This document shows positions 57,647-64,000 of a stretch of DNA of 64,000 nucleotides, one piece after another. The DNA comes from Pseudomonas viridiflava (GTDB lineage Bacteria; Pseudomonadota; Gammaproteobacteria; Pseudomonadales; Pseudomonadaceae). Under the pieces are notes generated by a model. That model was not told the DNA's origin, ran no database searches, and saw nothing but the letters and a program-made list of their open reading frames with translations. The stretch lies in the NCBI RefSeq assembly GCF_900589395.1, contig NZ_UUIS01000075.1:404883-468882 (forward strand). Direction: 5' to 3'. Both the position numbers and the translations under genes were made by a program. How positions within the stretch are numbered: the first letter of the stretch is position 1; every line of letters starts with the position of its first letter.

Positions 57647-58015
57647 TCAGGGCTTGGCGACTTTCCAGTTACCACCCTTGCCGTCACCGGTCATGTCGCC
57701 GGCCTGCTTGTCCATCACGTAGGTGTACAGCGGGTCATCGTCGTAGGCCCACTGCATGCTGCCATCGTCGCGCTTGATTACGGTCCATTCACCACTGGCC
57801 TTATCACTGGCACTGGCTTTGAGAGGCGGCCAGTTTTCAGCGCACTTGTCGTTGCACACGCTCTTGCCGTCCGAATCCTTCTCAAAGGTGTACAGGGTCA
57901 TGCCTTTGGCATCGACCAACATGCCGTTCTTTTCCATGGCTGGCATGGCGTCCGCTGCAACAGCGGCACTGGCGAAGGCAAAAGAAGCAGCAGCGAGCCA
58001 GATCTTGACGTTCAT
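57647..58015 (-). CDS. Secreted COG4315-type repeat protein
   Basis: 122 residues from ATG 58015. Signal peptide about 1-21 ends A-A-V-A-A. Two copies of the short repeat: M-L-V-D-A-K-G-M-T-L-Y-T-F-E-K-D and M-Q-W-A-Y-D-D-D-P-L-Y-T-Y-V, joined by C-N-D-K-C-A-E-N-W-P-P-L. This is the PF03640 family, predicted lipoprotein or periplasmic protein of unknown function, very common in Pseudomonas. Apparently a single-gene unit. Confidence 0.84.
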   Translation of the reverse strand: MNVKIWLAAASFAFASAAVAADAMPAMEKNGMLVDAKGMTLYTFEKDSDGKSVCNDKCAENWPPLKASASDKASGEWTVIKRDDGSMQWAYDDDPLYTYVMDKQAGDMTGDGKGGNWKVAKP

Positions 58016-58261
58016 GGGCAACTCCGTAGTGATACAGGGGTGATACAACGCGGTCGTTGTAAAACTCTGACGAGGCCGGAGCTGATATCGTTCCGCAGCC
58101 CTGCAAAACATCCGGTTGCCCAATGCCGTGCAGTGTCCATGCAGCAACACCCCGACCGCTGTTGAACCAGCAACAGCGTATCGACACTTGTAAGCTCGCC
58201 CAACATCCTGCCCTCACAGAATTTATCTTCAAGTCTTTGTTTTTAAAGAATTTGATAAAGA

Positions 58262-58277
58262 TGGAACAGTGCTTGCT
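58262..58277 (+). promoter_or_regulatory. Sigma-54 (-24/-12) promoter
   Basis: TGGAACAGTGCTTGCT matches TGGCACG-N4-TTGCW with correct spacing (GG and GC ten bases apart) and one mismatch in the first box beyond the consensus C. It lies 76 bp before the acyl-CoA-dehydrogenase-like gene. The neighbouring regulator at 59550 is a sigma-54 activator without receiver domain. The rest of 58016-58261 shows nothing else I can name. Confidence 0.65.
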
Positions 58278-58352
58278 CTGCTCTTGGCACCTTCTTTATC
58301 CAAGGACATCCCCCATGCCATCCGCCCTGCCCTACTGCCCGGGAAGCCGCCC

Positions 58353-59540
58353 ATGAGCCTCAATCCGCAAGCCCTGCCGATCAACCCGTTGCAGGCCGTG
58401 CGCGAACTCACGCCATGGTTTGCCGAAACCGCCGTCGAGCGCGACGCCAAGGGCGGCACGCCCAAGGCCGAGCGAGACGCCTTGCGCGACAGTGGCTTGT
58501 TGGCGCTGGTCATCCCCCGCCAGCATGGCGGCCTGGGCGTCAGTTGGCGCGACACCTTCGAGGTGGTGCGCGAAGTGGCCCGGGTCGACAGCTCTCTGGC
58601 TCATGTCTTTGGCTTTCATCATCTGATGCTGGCCACGGTGCGGCTGTTTTCCAGCCCCGAGCAGTGGCAGCCGTGGTTCGAGCAAACCGCACGCAATCAC
58701 TGGTTCTGGGGCAACGCCCTCAACCCGCTGGACACCCGCACGGTGCTGCGCAAATTCGAGGGGTGGTATGAGTTCTCGGGCAAAAAGAGCTTCTGCTCCG
58801 GCGCCAGCGACTCGCAGATGCTCATTGCCTCGGCCATTAATGAAAGCGCCGGCGGCAAGCTGCTGATTGCCGCCATTCCCAGCGGCCGCACCGGCATCAC
58901 CCTGCATGACGACTGGGACAACATTGGCCAGCGCCAGACCGACAGCGGCAGCGCCACCTTCGAGCGGGTGCGGGTCGAACAGGCCGAGATGCTGCTCGAT
59001 CCGGGGCCCTTGAGCACCCCGTTCGCCAGCCTGCGTCCCCTGATCGCGCAACTGCACTTTGCCAATCTGTTTCTGGGCATCGCCGAAGGTGCCTTTGACG
59101 AAGCACGCCAGTACACGCTCAAGGAAAGCCGGCCCTGGTTTCGCTCCAACGCCGCCAGCAGCCAGGAAGACCCTTATATCCTCAAGCATTACGGCGAGTT
59201 CTGGGTCGGACTGGAAAGCGTGCGGCTGTTGATCGAGCGTGCCGCCAACCAACTGGACGACGCCTGGCGCAAGGAGCATGACCTGGGTGCTGAAGAACGC
59301 GCGCAACTGGCGCTGGCGGTGGGCACCGCCAAGGTGGCCGCTACCCGCCACGGACTGGACATCTGCAACCGCCTGTTCGAGGTCACCGGCGCCCGGGCCA
59401 CCCATGCGTCGCTGCGCTTCGACCGTTACTGGCGCAACCTGCGCACCCAGACGTTGCACGACCCGGTGGACTACCGCATCCAGGAACTGGGTGACTGGGC
59501 GTTGAATGCCAAGCGCCCCACCCCGTCCTTCTACTCGTAA
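58353..59540 (+). CDS. Acyl-CoA-dehydrogenase-fold flavin monooxygenase (SfnB/SfnC/DszC-like)
   Basis: 395 residues from ATG 58353, with GGGAAG upstream. ACAD fold but no acyl-CoA catalytic Glu context. The regions R-D-S-G-L-L-A-L-V-I-P-R-Q-H-G-G-L-G, F-W-G-N-A-L-N-P-L-D-T-R and G-K-K-S-F-C-S-G-A resemble flavin monooxygenases of organosulfur use (SfnB, SfnC, DszC). These take reduced flavin and cleave or oxidise sulfur compounds under sulfur limitation. Preceded by a sigma-54 promoter and followed 9 bp later by the cognate-looking activator. Exact substrate unknown. Confidence 0.78.
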   Translation: MSLNPQALPINPLQAVRELTPWFAETAVERDAKGGTPKAERDALRDSGLLALVIPRQHGGLGVSWRDTFEVVREVARVDSSLAHVFGFHHLMLATVRLFSSPEQWQPWFEQTARNHWFWGNALNPLDTRTVLRKFEGWYEFSGKKSFCSGASDSQMLIASAINESAGGKLLIAAIPSGRTGITLHDDWDNIGQRQTDSGSATFERVRVEQAEMLLDPGPLSTPFASLRPLIAQLHFANLFLGIAEGAFDEARQYTLKESRPWFRSNAASSQEDPYILKHYGEFWVGLESVRLLIERAANQLDDAWRKEHDLGAEERAQLALAVGTAKVAATRHGLDICNRLFEVTGARATHASLRFDRYWRNLRTQTLHDPVDYRIQELGDWALNAKRPTPSFYS

Positions 59541-59549
59541 GGATTGCCC

Positions 59550-60650
59550 ATGAATCTGCTGACCCTGCCCCCGTCCCCGTCCCTGGCCACCTCGATCAGG
59601 GCCACCGCCCAGGTGTTCGAAGACCCCAAGTCACAAGCCTTGCTGGCCCATGTGCAGCAAGTGGCGCCCAGTGAGGCCAGCGTGCTGATCATCGGCGAGA
59701 CCGGCACCGGCAAGGAACTGGTGGCCCGCCATATCCATAACCTGAGCACGCGCAAGACCAGTCCGTTTGTCGCGGTCAACTGCGGGGCCTTTTCGGCCTC
59801 GCTGGTGGAGGCAGAGTTGTTCGGCCACGAAAAAGGCGCCTTCACCGGCGCCCTGGCGGCCAAGGCTGGCTGGTTCGAAGAAGCCAGTGGCGGTACGTTG
59901 TTTCTCGATGAGATCGGCGATTTGCCGATGGCCATCCAGGTCAAGCTGCTGCGCGTGTTGCAAGAGCGTGAAGTGGTGCGCCTGGGCTCGCGCAAGAGCA
60001 TCCCGATCAATGTGCGGGTGCTGGCGGCCACCAATGTGCACCTGGAAAAGGCCATCAATGCCGGCCACTTTCGTGAAGACCTGTATTACCGGCTGAATGT
60101 GGTCAGCCTGCAGCTCTACCCGTTACGCGAGCGCCCAGGCGATGTGCTGCCGCTGGCCCGGCACTTTATTGATCAATACAGCCACCGCCTGGGCTATACG
60201 CAGGTGTCACTGGCCGACGACGCCATCCGGCGCCTGACCGCCTACGGTTGGCCGGGCAATATCCGCGAGCTGGAAAACGTCATTCACCACACGTTGCTGA
60301 TCTGCCGGGAGGGGCTGATCCGCGCCGAAGACCTGCACCTGTCCAGCCTGCGCATCGAACGTGAGAACGACAGCCAGCCCCGTGAGGAAACTGCCGAGCA
60401 ACTGCTGCAACGCGCGTTCACCCGCCTGTTCGAAGAACACAGCGGCGCCCTGCATGAGAAAGTCGAAGACAGCCTGCTGCGCGCGGCCTGGCGTTTCAGC
60501 CATTACAACCAGGTGCACACCGCCAGCCTGCTGGGCCTGTCGCGCAATATCACCCGCAGCCACCTGATTCGGATTGGCGAGCTGGTGGTGAACAAACGCA
60601 AACCGGCGCCGGCGACCGCCAGCCAGCGGCCGGTGCAGGTGTCGATCTGA
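59550..60650 (+). CDS. Sigma-54-dependent activator without receiver domain (SfnR-like)
   Basis: 366 residues from ATG 59550 (AAGGA upstream). AAA+ core with Walker A G-E-T-G-T-G-K-E, the sigma-54 contact loop G-A-F-T-G-A intact, Walker B G-G-T-L-F-L-D-E-I-G, then G-W-P-G-N-I-R-E-L, and a C-terminal Fis-type HTH (A-S-L-L-G-L-S-R-N-I-T-R-S-H-L). The N-terminal sensor is only about 25 residues, as in SfnR, whose level rather than activity is controlled. Directly follows the flavin monooxygenase gene, which has a sigma-54 promoter; it likely drives its own operon under sulfur starvation. Confidence 0.84.
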   Translation: MNLLTLPPSPSLATSIRATAQVFEDPKSQALLAHVQQVAPSEASVLIIGETGTGKELVARHIHNLSTRKTSPFVAVNCGAFSASLVEAELFGHEKGAFTGALAAKAGWFEEASGGTLFLDEIGDLPMAIQVKLLRVLQEREVVRLGSRKSIPINVRVLAATNVHLEKAINAGHFREDLYYRLNVVSLQLYPLRERPGDVLPLARHFIDQYSHRLGYTQVSLADDAIRRLTAYGWPGNIRELENVIHHTLLICREGLIRAEDLHLSSLRIERENDSQPREETAEQLLQRAFTRLFEEHSGALHEKVEDSLLRAAWRFSHYNQVHTASLLGLSRNITRSHLIRIGELVVNKRKPAPATASQRPVQVSI

Positions 60651-60704
60651 TCTTGAGCGCCAAGGCGGCGCGCCAAGGCGGCGCGCCGCAGACATGGGAC
60701 CGCC

Positions 60705-60932
60705 GTAGGAGCGCGCTTGCCCGCGACCGGCTGCGTTAGCAGTCGTAAATTTTCAGCGTTTCCAAGATTTTGCGGTCATTCGCTATAAATTTTTAGCGTT
60801 TCCGAGATTTTTCAGTCATTCGCTATAAATTTTTAGCGTTTCCGAGATTTTGCAGTCATTCGCTATAAATTTTCAGCGTTTCCGAGATTTTGCGAGCGCT
60901 ACGCACTCGGTCGCGGGCAAGCGCGCTCCTAC
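60705..60932. repeat. Composite REP palindrome, copy 7 (four core units)
   Basis: 228 bp, the longest copy. Between the standard arms lie a 33-bp unit (60742-60774) and three 40-bp tandem units (60775-60814, 60815-60854, 60855-60894), each with GTCATTCGCTATAAATTTT and GCGTTTCCGAGATTTT. The right end provides the stop codon of livF (complement of 60929-60931). Confidence 0.94.
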
Positions 60933-61675
60933 TGGGTTGCGGTGCTGCCCAGGTAGAAATCATGCAGGTCCTCGCGGGCGGCCATCTGTCGGGCTTCGCC
61001 CTGGTCTGCCACCCGCCCGCCTTCGATCACGTAGGCATAGTGCGCATGCCTGAGTGCCACATTCACGTTCTGCTCGGCCAGCAGGAAGCTCACGCCTTCA
61101 TCACGGTTGAGCGCCGCGATGATGGCGAAGATTTCCTCGACCAGTTGCGGCGCCAGGCCCATCGAGGGTTCGTCAAGCAATACCAGGCGCGGGCGTGAAA
61201 TCAGGGCGCGGCCCAGGGCGATCATTTGCTGTTCACCGCCGGAGGTGTAGCCGGCCAGGCTGGTGCGCCGGGTTTTCAGGCGCGGAAACCAGGCGTAGAT
61301 GCGTGCCAGCTCATCACTCACTTGACGGCGCGACAGCCGTGGCCCGGCAAAGGTGCCTGTCAGCAGGTTTTCCTCGACCGTCAAATGCGCAAAGCAATGC
61401 CGTCCTTCCAACACATGCACCAATCCATCGCCGGCCAGTGCCTGGGACGAGCGACGTGTCACCTCACGCCCCCGATACTGCACGCGACCTTGCACCACCT
61501 CGCCGCGCTCGGCGCGCACCAAACCACTGATGGCCTTGAGCGTGCTGCTCTTGCCCGCGCCATTGGCGCCCAACAGCGCGACGACCTGACCCTCGTCGAC
61601 CTTGAGCGATACCCCCGCCACGGCGAGGATCGCCTGTTCGTACACCACTTCAATACTGTCGACCTGCAACATCAT
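60929..61675 (-). CDS. Branched-chain-type ABC importer ATPase (LivF-like)
   Basis: 248 residues; ATG 61675 or 61672, both behind GGAGGGG. Walker A L-G-A-N-G-A-G-K-S-S, signature Y-T-S-G-G-E-Q-Q, Walker B L-V-L-L-D-E-P-S-M-G-L-A-P, H-loop not at the usual place (the switch reads L-A-E-Q-N-V). LivF-type ATPase of an importer for amino acids, urea, amides or organic acids. Encoded with the binding protein and a LivM permease on the same strand; LivG and LivH are not in the window. Its stop codon lies in REP copy 7. Confidence 0.88.
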   Translation of the reverse strand: MMLQVDSIEVVYEQAILAVAGVSLKVDEGQVVALLGANGAGKSSTLKAISGLVRAERGEVVQGRVQYRGREVTRRSSQALAGDGLVHVLEGRHCFAHLTVEENLLTGTFAGPRLSRRQVSDELARIYAWFPRLKTRRTSLAGYTSGGEQQMIALGRALISRPRLVLLDEPSMGLAPQLVEEIFAIIAALNRDEGVSFLLAEQNVNVALRHAHYAYVIEGGRVADQGEARQMAAREDLHDFYLGSTATQ

Positions 61676-61727
61676 GCGCCCCTCCAGTGTGAAGACCGGG
61701 CACCCGGCCCGGCCAGGTACACGGCAA

Positions 61728-63050
61728 TCAGCCTTGCTGACTGCAATCGCGTGGGGTGATGCCCTTTTCCCGCGCGTACTGGTGCGACGAAGCCTCGATG
61801 ATCGGCCGCAGCAAGGCGCGGTCGGCCTGCACCCAGTCGCTGATCAGGTTCCATTTCTCGCCGTCCCACTGTTGGAAGCGCACCGCGCCGCCGCCTTCGT
61901 GGTCGGCGCACGACAGTTGCAGCGGCTGCACCAGGCCCTTGGCGCCCAGCGCGGCCAGCCGCGCATCGTCCAGTTTCAGGTGTTCGAAGCCCCAGCGCAC
62001 CTGCTCGCCAGTGAGCGGCTGCTGGCCGAACTTCTGCTGGGCAATGCGCAGCGCCTCGACATTAAGGATGCCGTTGACCACCCCGAGGTTGTAATACACC
62101 GTACCGAAGCGCTTGGGGTCGGCCAGATCGCCCTGGCCCTTGTCCAGTACCTGCTGCCGGATGCCCTGCAACACCGGGAACGCTGTGCCGGAAGGGTGAG
62201 TAGTAATGGCGATAAAGCCTTTGGCCGCCGCACCCGCCGGCAAGGCGTCTTCTTCGGAGTTGCTCCAGATATTGCCGATGATGTGGTCGGCCGGGTAACC
62301 GACCTTTTGCGCGGTCTTGAGCGCCACCGGGTTCATCACGCCCCAGCCGCGCAGGATCACCCAGTCCGGCTTGAGGCGGCGAATGTTCAGCCATTGTGAT
62401 TGCTGCTCGTTGCCTGGATGCGGCACTTCGAGCAGGGTCAGCTCGAAACCGTATTTATCGGCCAGGGTCTGCAGCACTTCGTTGGTTTCCTTGCCGTAGG
62501 GCGAGCCGTGGTACAGGGTGACGATCTTCTTGCCCTTGAGCCCGGCCAGCCCGCCGCTCTTGTCGCCAATCCAGTTGATGATCGCCGACACTTCGGAATA
62601 CGGGTTCAACTGCAACGGGAAGGCATACGGAAATACGCTGCCGTCGGTGGAGTCGGTGCGCCCGTGGTTGATGGTGATCAGCGGCAGCTTGTCGGCGGTC
62701 GAGCGCTCCAGCGTGGCGTAGGCAATACCCACCGACAACGGATTGGTGGCCGCCGCCGGCGCGCCGTTGAGGCCCTTTTTCAGGCGTTCATAGCACTCGA
62801 CGCCCTTCTCGACCACGTACTCGGTCTCGCACTCGCTCCAGGTCAGCTTGACGCCGTTGACCCCGCCATTGGCGTTGACGTACTTGAGGTAGTCGATAAA
62901 GCCGCCGAAAAAGCCGGTGCCCCCGGCGGCATACGGGCCGACCCGGTAGCTTTGCAACGGAAAGTACTGCTCGGGCTCGGCCTGGGCCGAAAACGACGCG
63001 GCCAGGCCCAGCGCCAGGGCCAGGCCGCCGGCGATTACATGTTTGATCAT
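61728..63050 (-). CDS. ABC transporter substrate-binding protein (LivK-like)
   Basis: 440 residues from ATG 63050. Signal peptide about 1-24 ends S-F-S-A-Q-A. Leu/Ile/Val-type periplasmic binding fold: G-P-Y-A-A-G-G-T-G-F-F-G-G, Y-V-N-A-N-G-G-V-N-G, and a hinge with P-L-I-T-I-N-H-G-R-T-D-S. At 440 residues it is longer than LivK (about 370), like binding proteins for larger or aromatic ligands. Lies 46 bp after the LivM permease and 52 bp before livF. Next to a sulfur-linked module, but the ligand is unknown. Confidence 0.86.
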   Translation of the reverse strand: MIKHVIAGGLALALGLAASFSAQAEPEQYFPLQSYRVGPYAAGGTGFFGGFIDYLKYVNANGGVNGVKLTWSECETEYVVEKGVECYERLKKGLNGAPAAATNPLSVGIAYATLERSTADKLPLITINHGRTDSTDGSVFPYAFPLQLNPYSEVSAIINWIGDKSGGLAGLKGKKIVTLYHGSPYGKETNEVLQTLADKYGFELTLLEVPHPGNEQQSQWLNIRRLKPDWVILRGWGVMNPVALKTAQKVGYPADHIIGNIWSNSEEDALPAGAAAKGFIAITTHPSGTAFPVLQGIRQQVLDKGQGDLADPKRFGTVYYNLGVVNGILNVEALRIAQQKFGQQPLTGEQVRWGFEHLKLDDARLAALGAKGLVQPLQLSCADHEGGGAVRFQQWDGEKWNLISDWVQADRALLRPIIEASSHQYAREKGITPRDCSQQG

Positions 63051-63095
63051 GGTTGAATCCTTGGGTTGAGGTCAGAGTGGCAGGCAGGGGTTGGC

Positions 63096-64000
63096 TCAGT
63101 AGCGCAGCGGCCAGCGCAGTGCGCGCTCGCGCAATGTGCTCCAGAGGCGCGCCAGGCCCTCCGGTTCCTTGATGAGAAACACGATGATCAGCGCGCCAAA
63201 CGCGATCTTTTGCAGGTTTTCCAGTTGGCCGGCGGCGATCAGCCCGGCCGGCAGCAACGCGGCCAGGTTCGACAGCAGCAAGGGAAACAGCACGATGAAG
63301 GCCGCCCCCAGAAAGTTGCCGAGGAGGCTGCCCAGCCCGCCGATAATGATGATGAACAGGATCTGGAACGAGCGGCTCAGGTCAAAGCCATGCGGCTCCA
63401 CCGTGCCCAGGTAAGTGAATGCCCACAGGGCGCCGGCAATGCCTAGGTAAAAGCCGCTGATGGCAAACGCCAGCAGCTTGCTTGTGAGCAACGGGATGCC
63501 AATCACCGCCGCTGCCGTGTCCATGTCGCGCACCGCCCGCCACTGCCGCCCCAGCTCACCGCGCACCAGGTTACCGGCCAGCCAGAACAGGGCCAGCACC
63601 ACCGCGAGGGTCAACAGGTAGCGGCCGGCCGGCGCGCTCACATCGACGCCGGCGATGTGCAACGGCGGCGCGCTGATCACGCCCGAGGCATTGTAGTTGG
63701 AAAACCAGCTGAAGCGGGTCAGCGCCCACTGCACGAAAAACTGCGCCGCCAGGGTCGACACCAGCAGGTAAAAGCCCTTGATGCGCAGGCTTGGCAAGCC
63801 AAACACAATGGCCACCGCTGCCGCTGTCAGACCACCGAACACCAGGCTCACCAGTAACGGCATCCCCGGCACACGCAGCTCGACGTTGTAGGTGGCAAAC
63901 GCGCCCACCGCCATGAACGCCGCCGAGCCCAGCGATAACTGCCCGGCGTAGCCGGTCAGCAGGTTAAGCCCGAGGCCGGCCAATGACAGCACCAGAAATG
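63096..64000 (-). CDS. Branched-chain-type ABC importer permease (LivM-like), N-terminus cut by window edge
   Basis: The frame is open at the right edge of the window and ends at 63096, giving about 301 residues. LivM features: L-A-G-L-G-L-N-L-L-T-G-Y-A-G-Q-L-S-L-G, I-G-I-P-L-L-T-S-K-L-L-A-F-A-I-S-G (the cytoplasmic EAA-like loop) and I-I-I-I-G-G-L-G-S-L-L-G. Inner-membrane channel of the importer. LivH and LivG probably lie beyond 64000. The gap to the binding-protein gene is 46 bp, so they share a transcript. Confidence 0.87.
   Translation of the reverse strand, partial: FLVLSLAGLGLNLLTGYAGQLSLGSAAFMAVGAFATYNVELRVPGMPLLVSLVFGGLTAAAVAIVFGLPSLRIKGFYLLVSTLAAQFFVQWALTRFSWFSNYNASGVISAPPLHIAGVDVSAPAGRYLLTLAVVLALFWLAGNLVRGELGRQWRAVRDMDTAAAVIGIPLLTSKLLAFAISGFYLGIAGALWAFTYLGTVEPHGFDLSRSFQILFIIIIGGLGSLLGNFLGAAFIVLFPLLLSNLAALLPAGLIAAGQLENLQKIAFGALIIVFLIKEPEGLARLWSTLRERALRWPLRY

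Noticed and set aside
60705..60932. Insertion sequence or MITE flanked by target duplications
   Set aside because: No transposase gene is present and no clear flanking direct repeat was found at this or the other copies; REP classification fits better.
1..64000. tRNA, rRNA or prophage genes
   Set aside because: No cloverleaf-like or ribosomal sequence and no phage structural or integrase motif was recognised on either strand.

Overview
The window is a GC-rich chromosomal segment of a Pseudomonas species (fluorescens/putida type). The evidence is a MvaT-family silencer gene, the Pseudomonas arrangement nadE-pncB-pncA / nadD2-nrtR, many LysR, AraC and GlxA regulators, and a family of palindromic repeats whose ends read GTAGGAGCGCGCTTGCCCGC, typical of Pseudomonas REP sequences. 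Coding density is high. I found no rRNA, tRNA, CRISPR array, insertion sequence or prophage genes.

Layout. 1-2.7 kb: regulators and an EamA permease cut by the window edge. 2.8-6.9 kb: an AraC-controlled catabolic operon (2,4'-dihydroxyacetophenone-dioxygenase-like cupin, MFS permease, OprB-type porin, SDR) behind two direct repeats 22 bp apart. 7-8.6 kb: small genes, a DUF1111 gene remnant and two REP palindromes in opposite orientation. 8.6-14.6 kb: two TonB-dependent receptors following two DUF2946 genes and a 189-residue unknown, probably metal uptake. 14.8-17.5 kb: EamA permease, monooxygenase-like protein, a decayed paoA-paoB relic, and a mvaT-family gene. 17.5-21.2 kb: a gene-free stretch with two LexA-type boxes, then a stress-type cluster (YciE/YciF-like, SRPBCC, zinc alcohol dehydrogenase, metallothionein). 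21.3-24.9 kb: GlxA-type regulator, orphan helical protein, chemoreceptor.

25.1-28.8 kb: cytosine salvage operon codB-pucR-codA with ATGA junctions. 29.3-30.9 kb: hipBA toxin-antitoxin. 30.9-35.2 kb: NAD salvage regulon, two divergent operons sharing three copies of one palindromic operator. 35.2-37.2 kb: iron-sulfur cryptochrome/photolyase operon. 37.4-49.6 kb: lipocalin and a run of redox enzymes with their regulators (aldo/keto reductase, pirin, Old Yellow Enzyme, MDR dehydrogenase, QorB/HxlR, YdeP-like molybdoenzyme, flavodoxin-fold quinone reductase/TetR, CinA). 49.8-55.4 kb: a second formaldehyde-dehydrogenase-like enzyme and an amine-oxidation-like set (FAD oxidase, RidA-like, ornithine-cyclodeaminase-like) opposite an AraC regulator. 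55.6-64 kb: AEC permease, phosphatase, a sigma-54-promoter/SfnR-like sulfur or organosulfur module, and a branched-chain-type ABC importer running off the window.

The least expected features are: (i) a family of composite REP palindromes whose core holds one to four copies of a 33-40 bp AT-rich unit, three of which supply the stop codon of the adjacent gene; (ii) the three-site NAD operator set; (iii) paired LexA-like boxes in a gene-free region; (iv) a metallothionein carrying an ETFPASDP tail; and (v) a conserved-looking DUF2946/unknown/TonB-receptor block.
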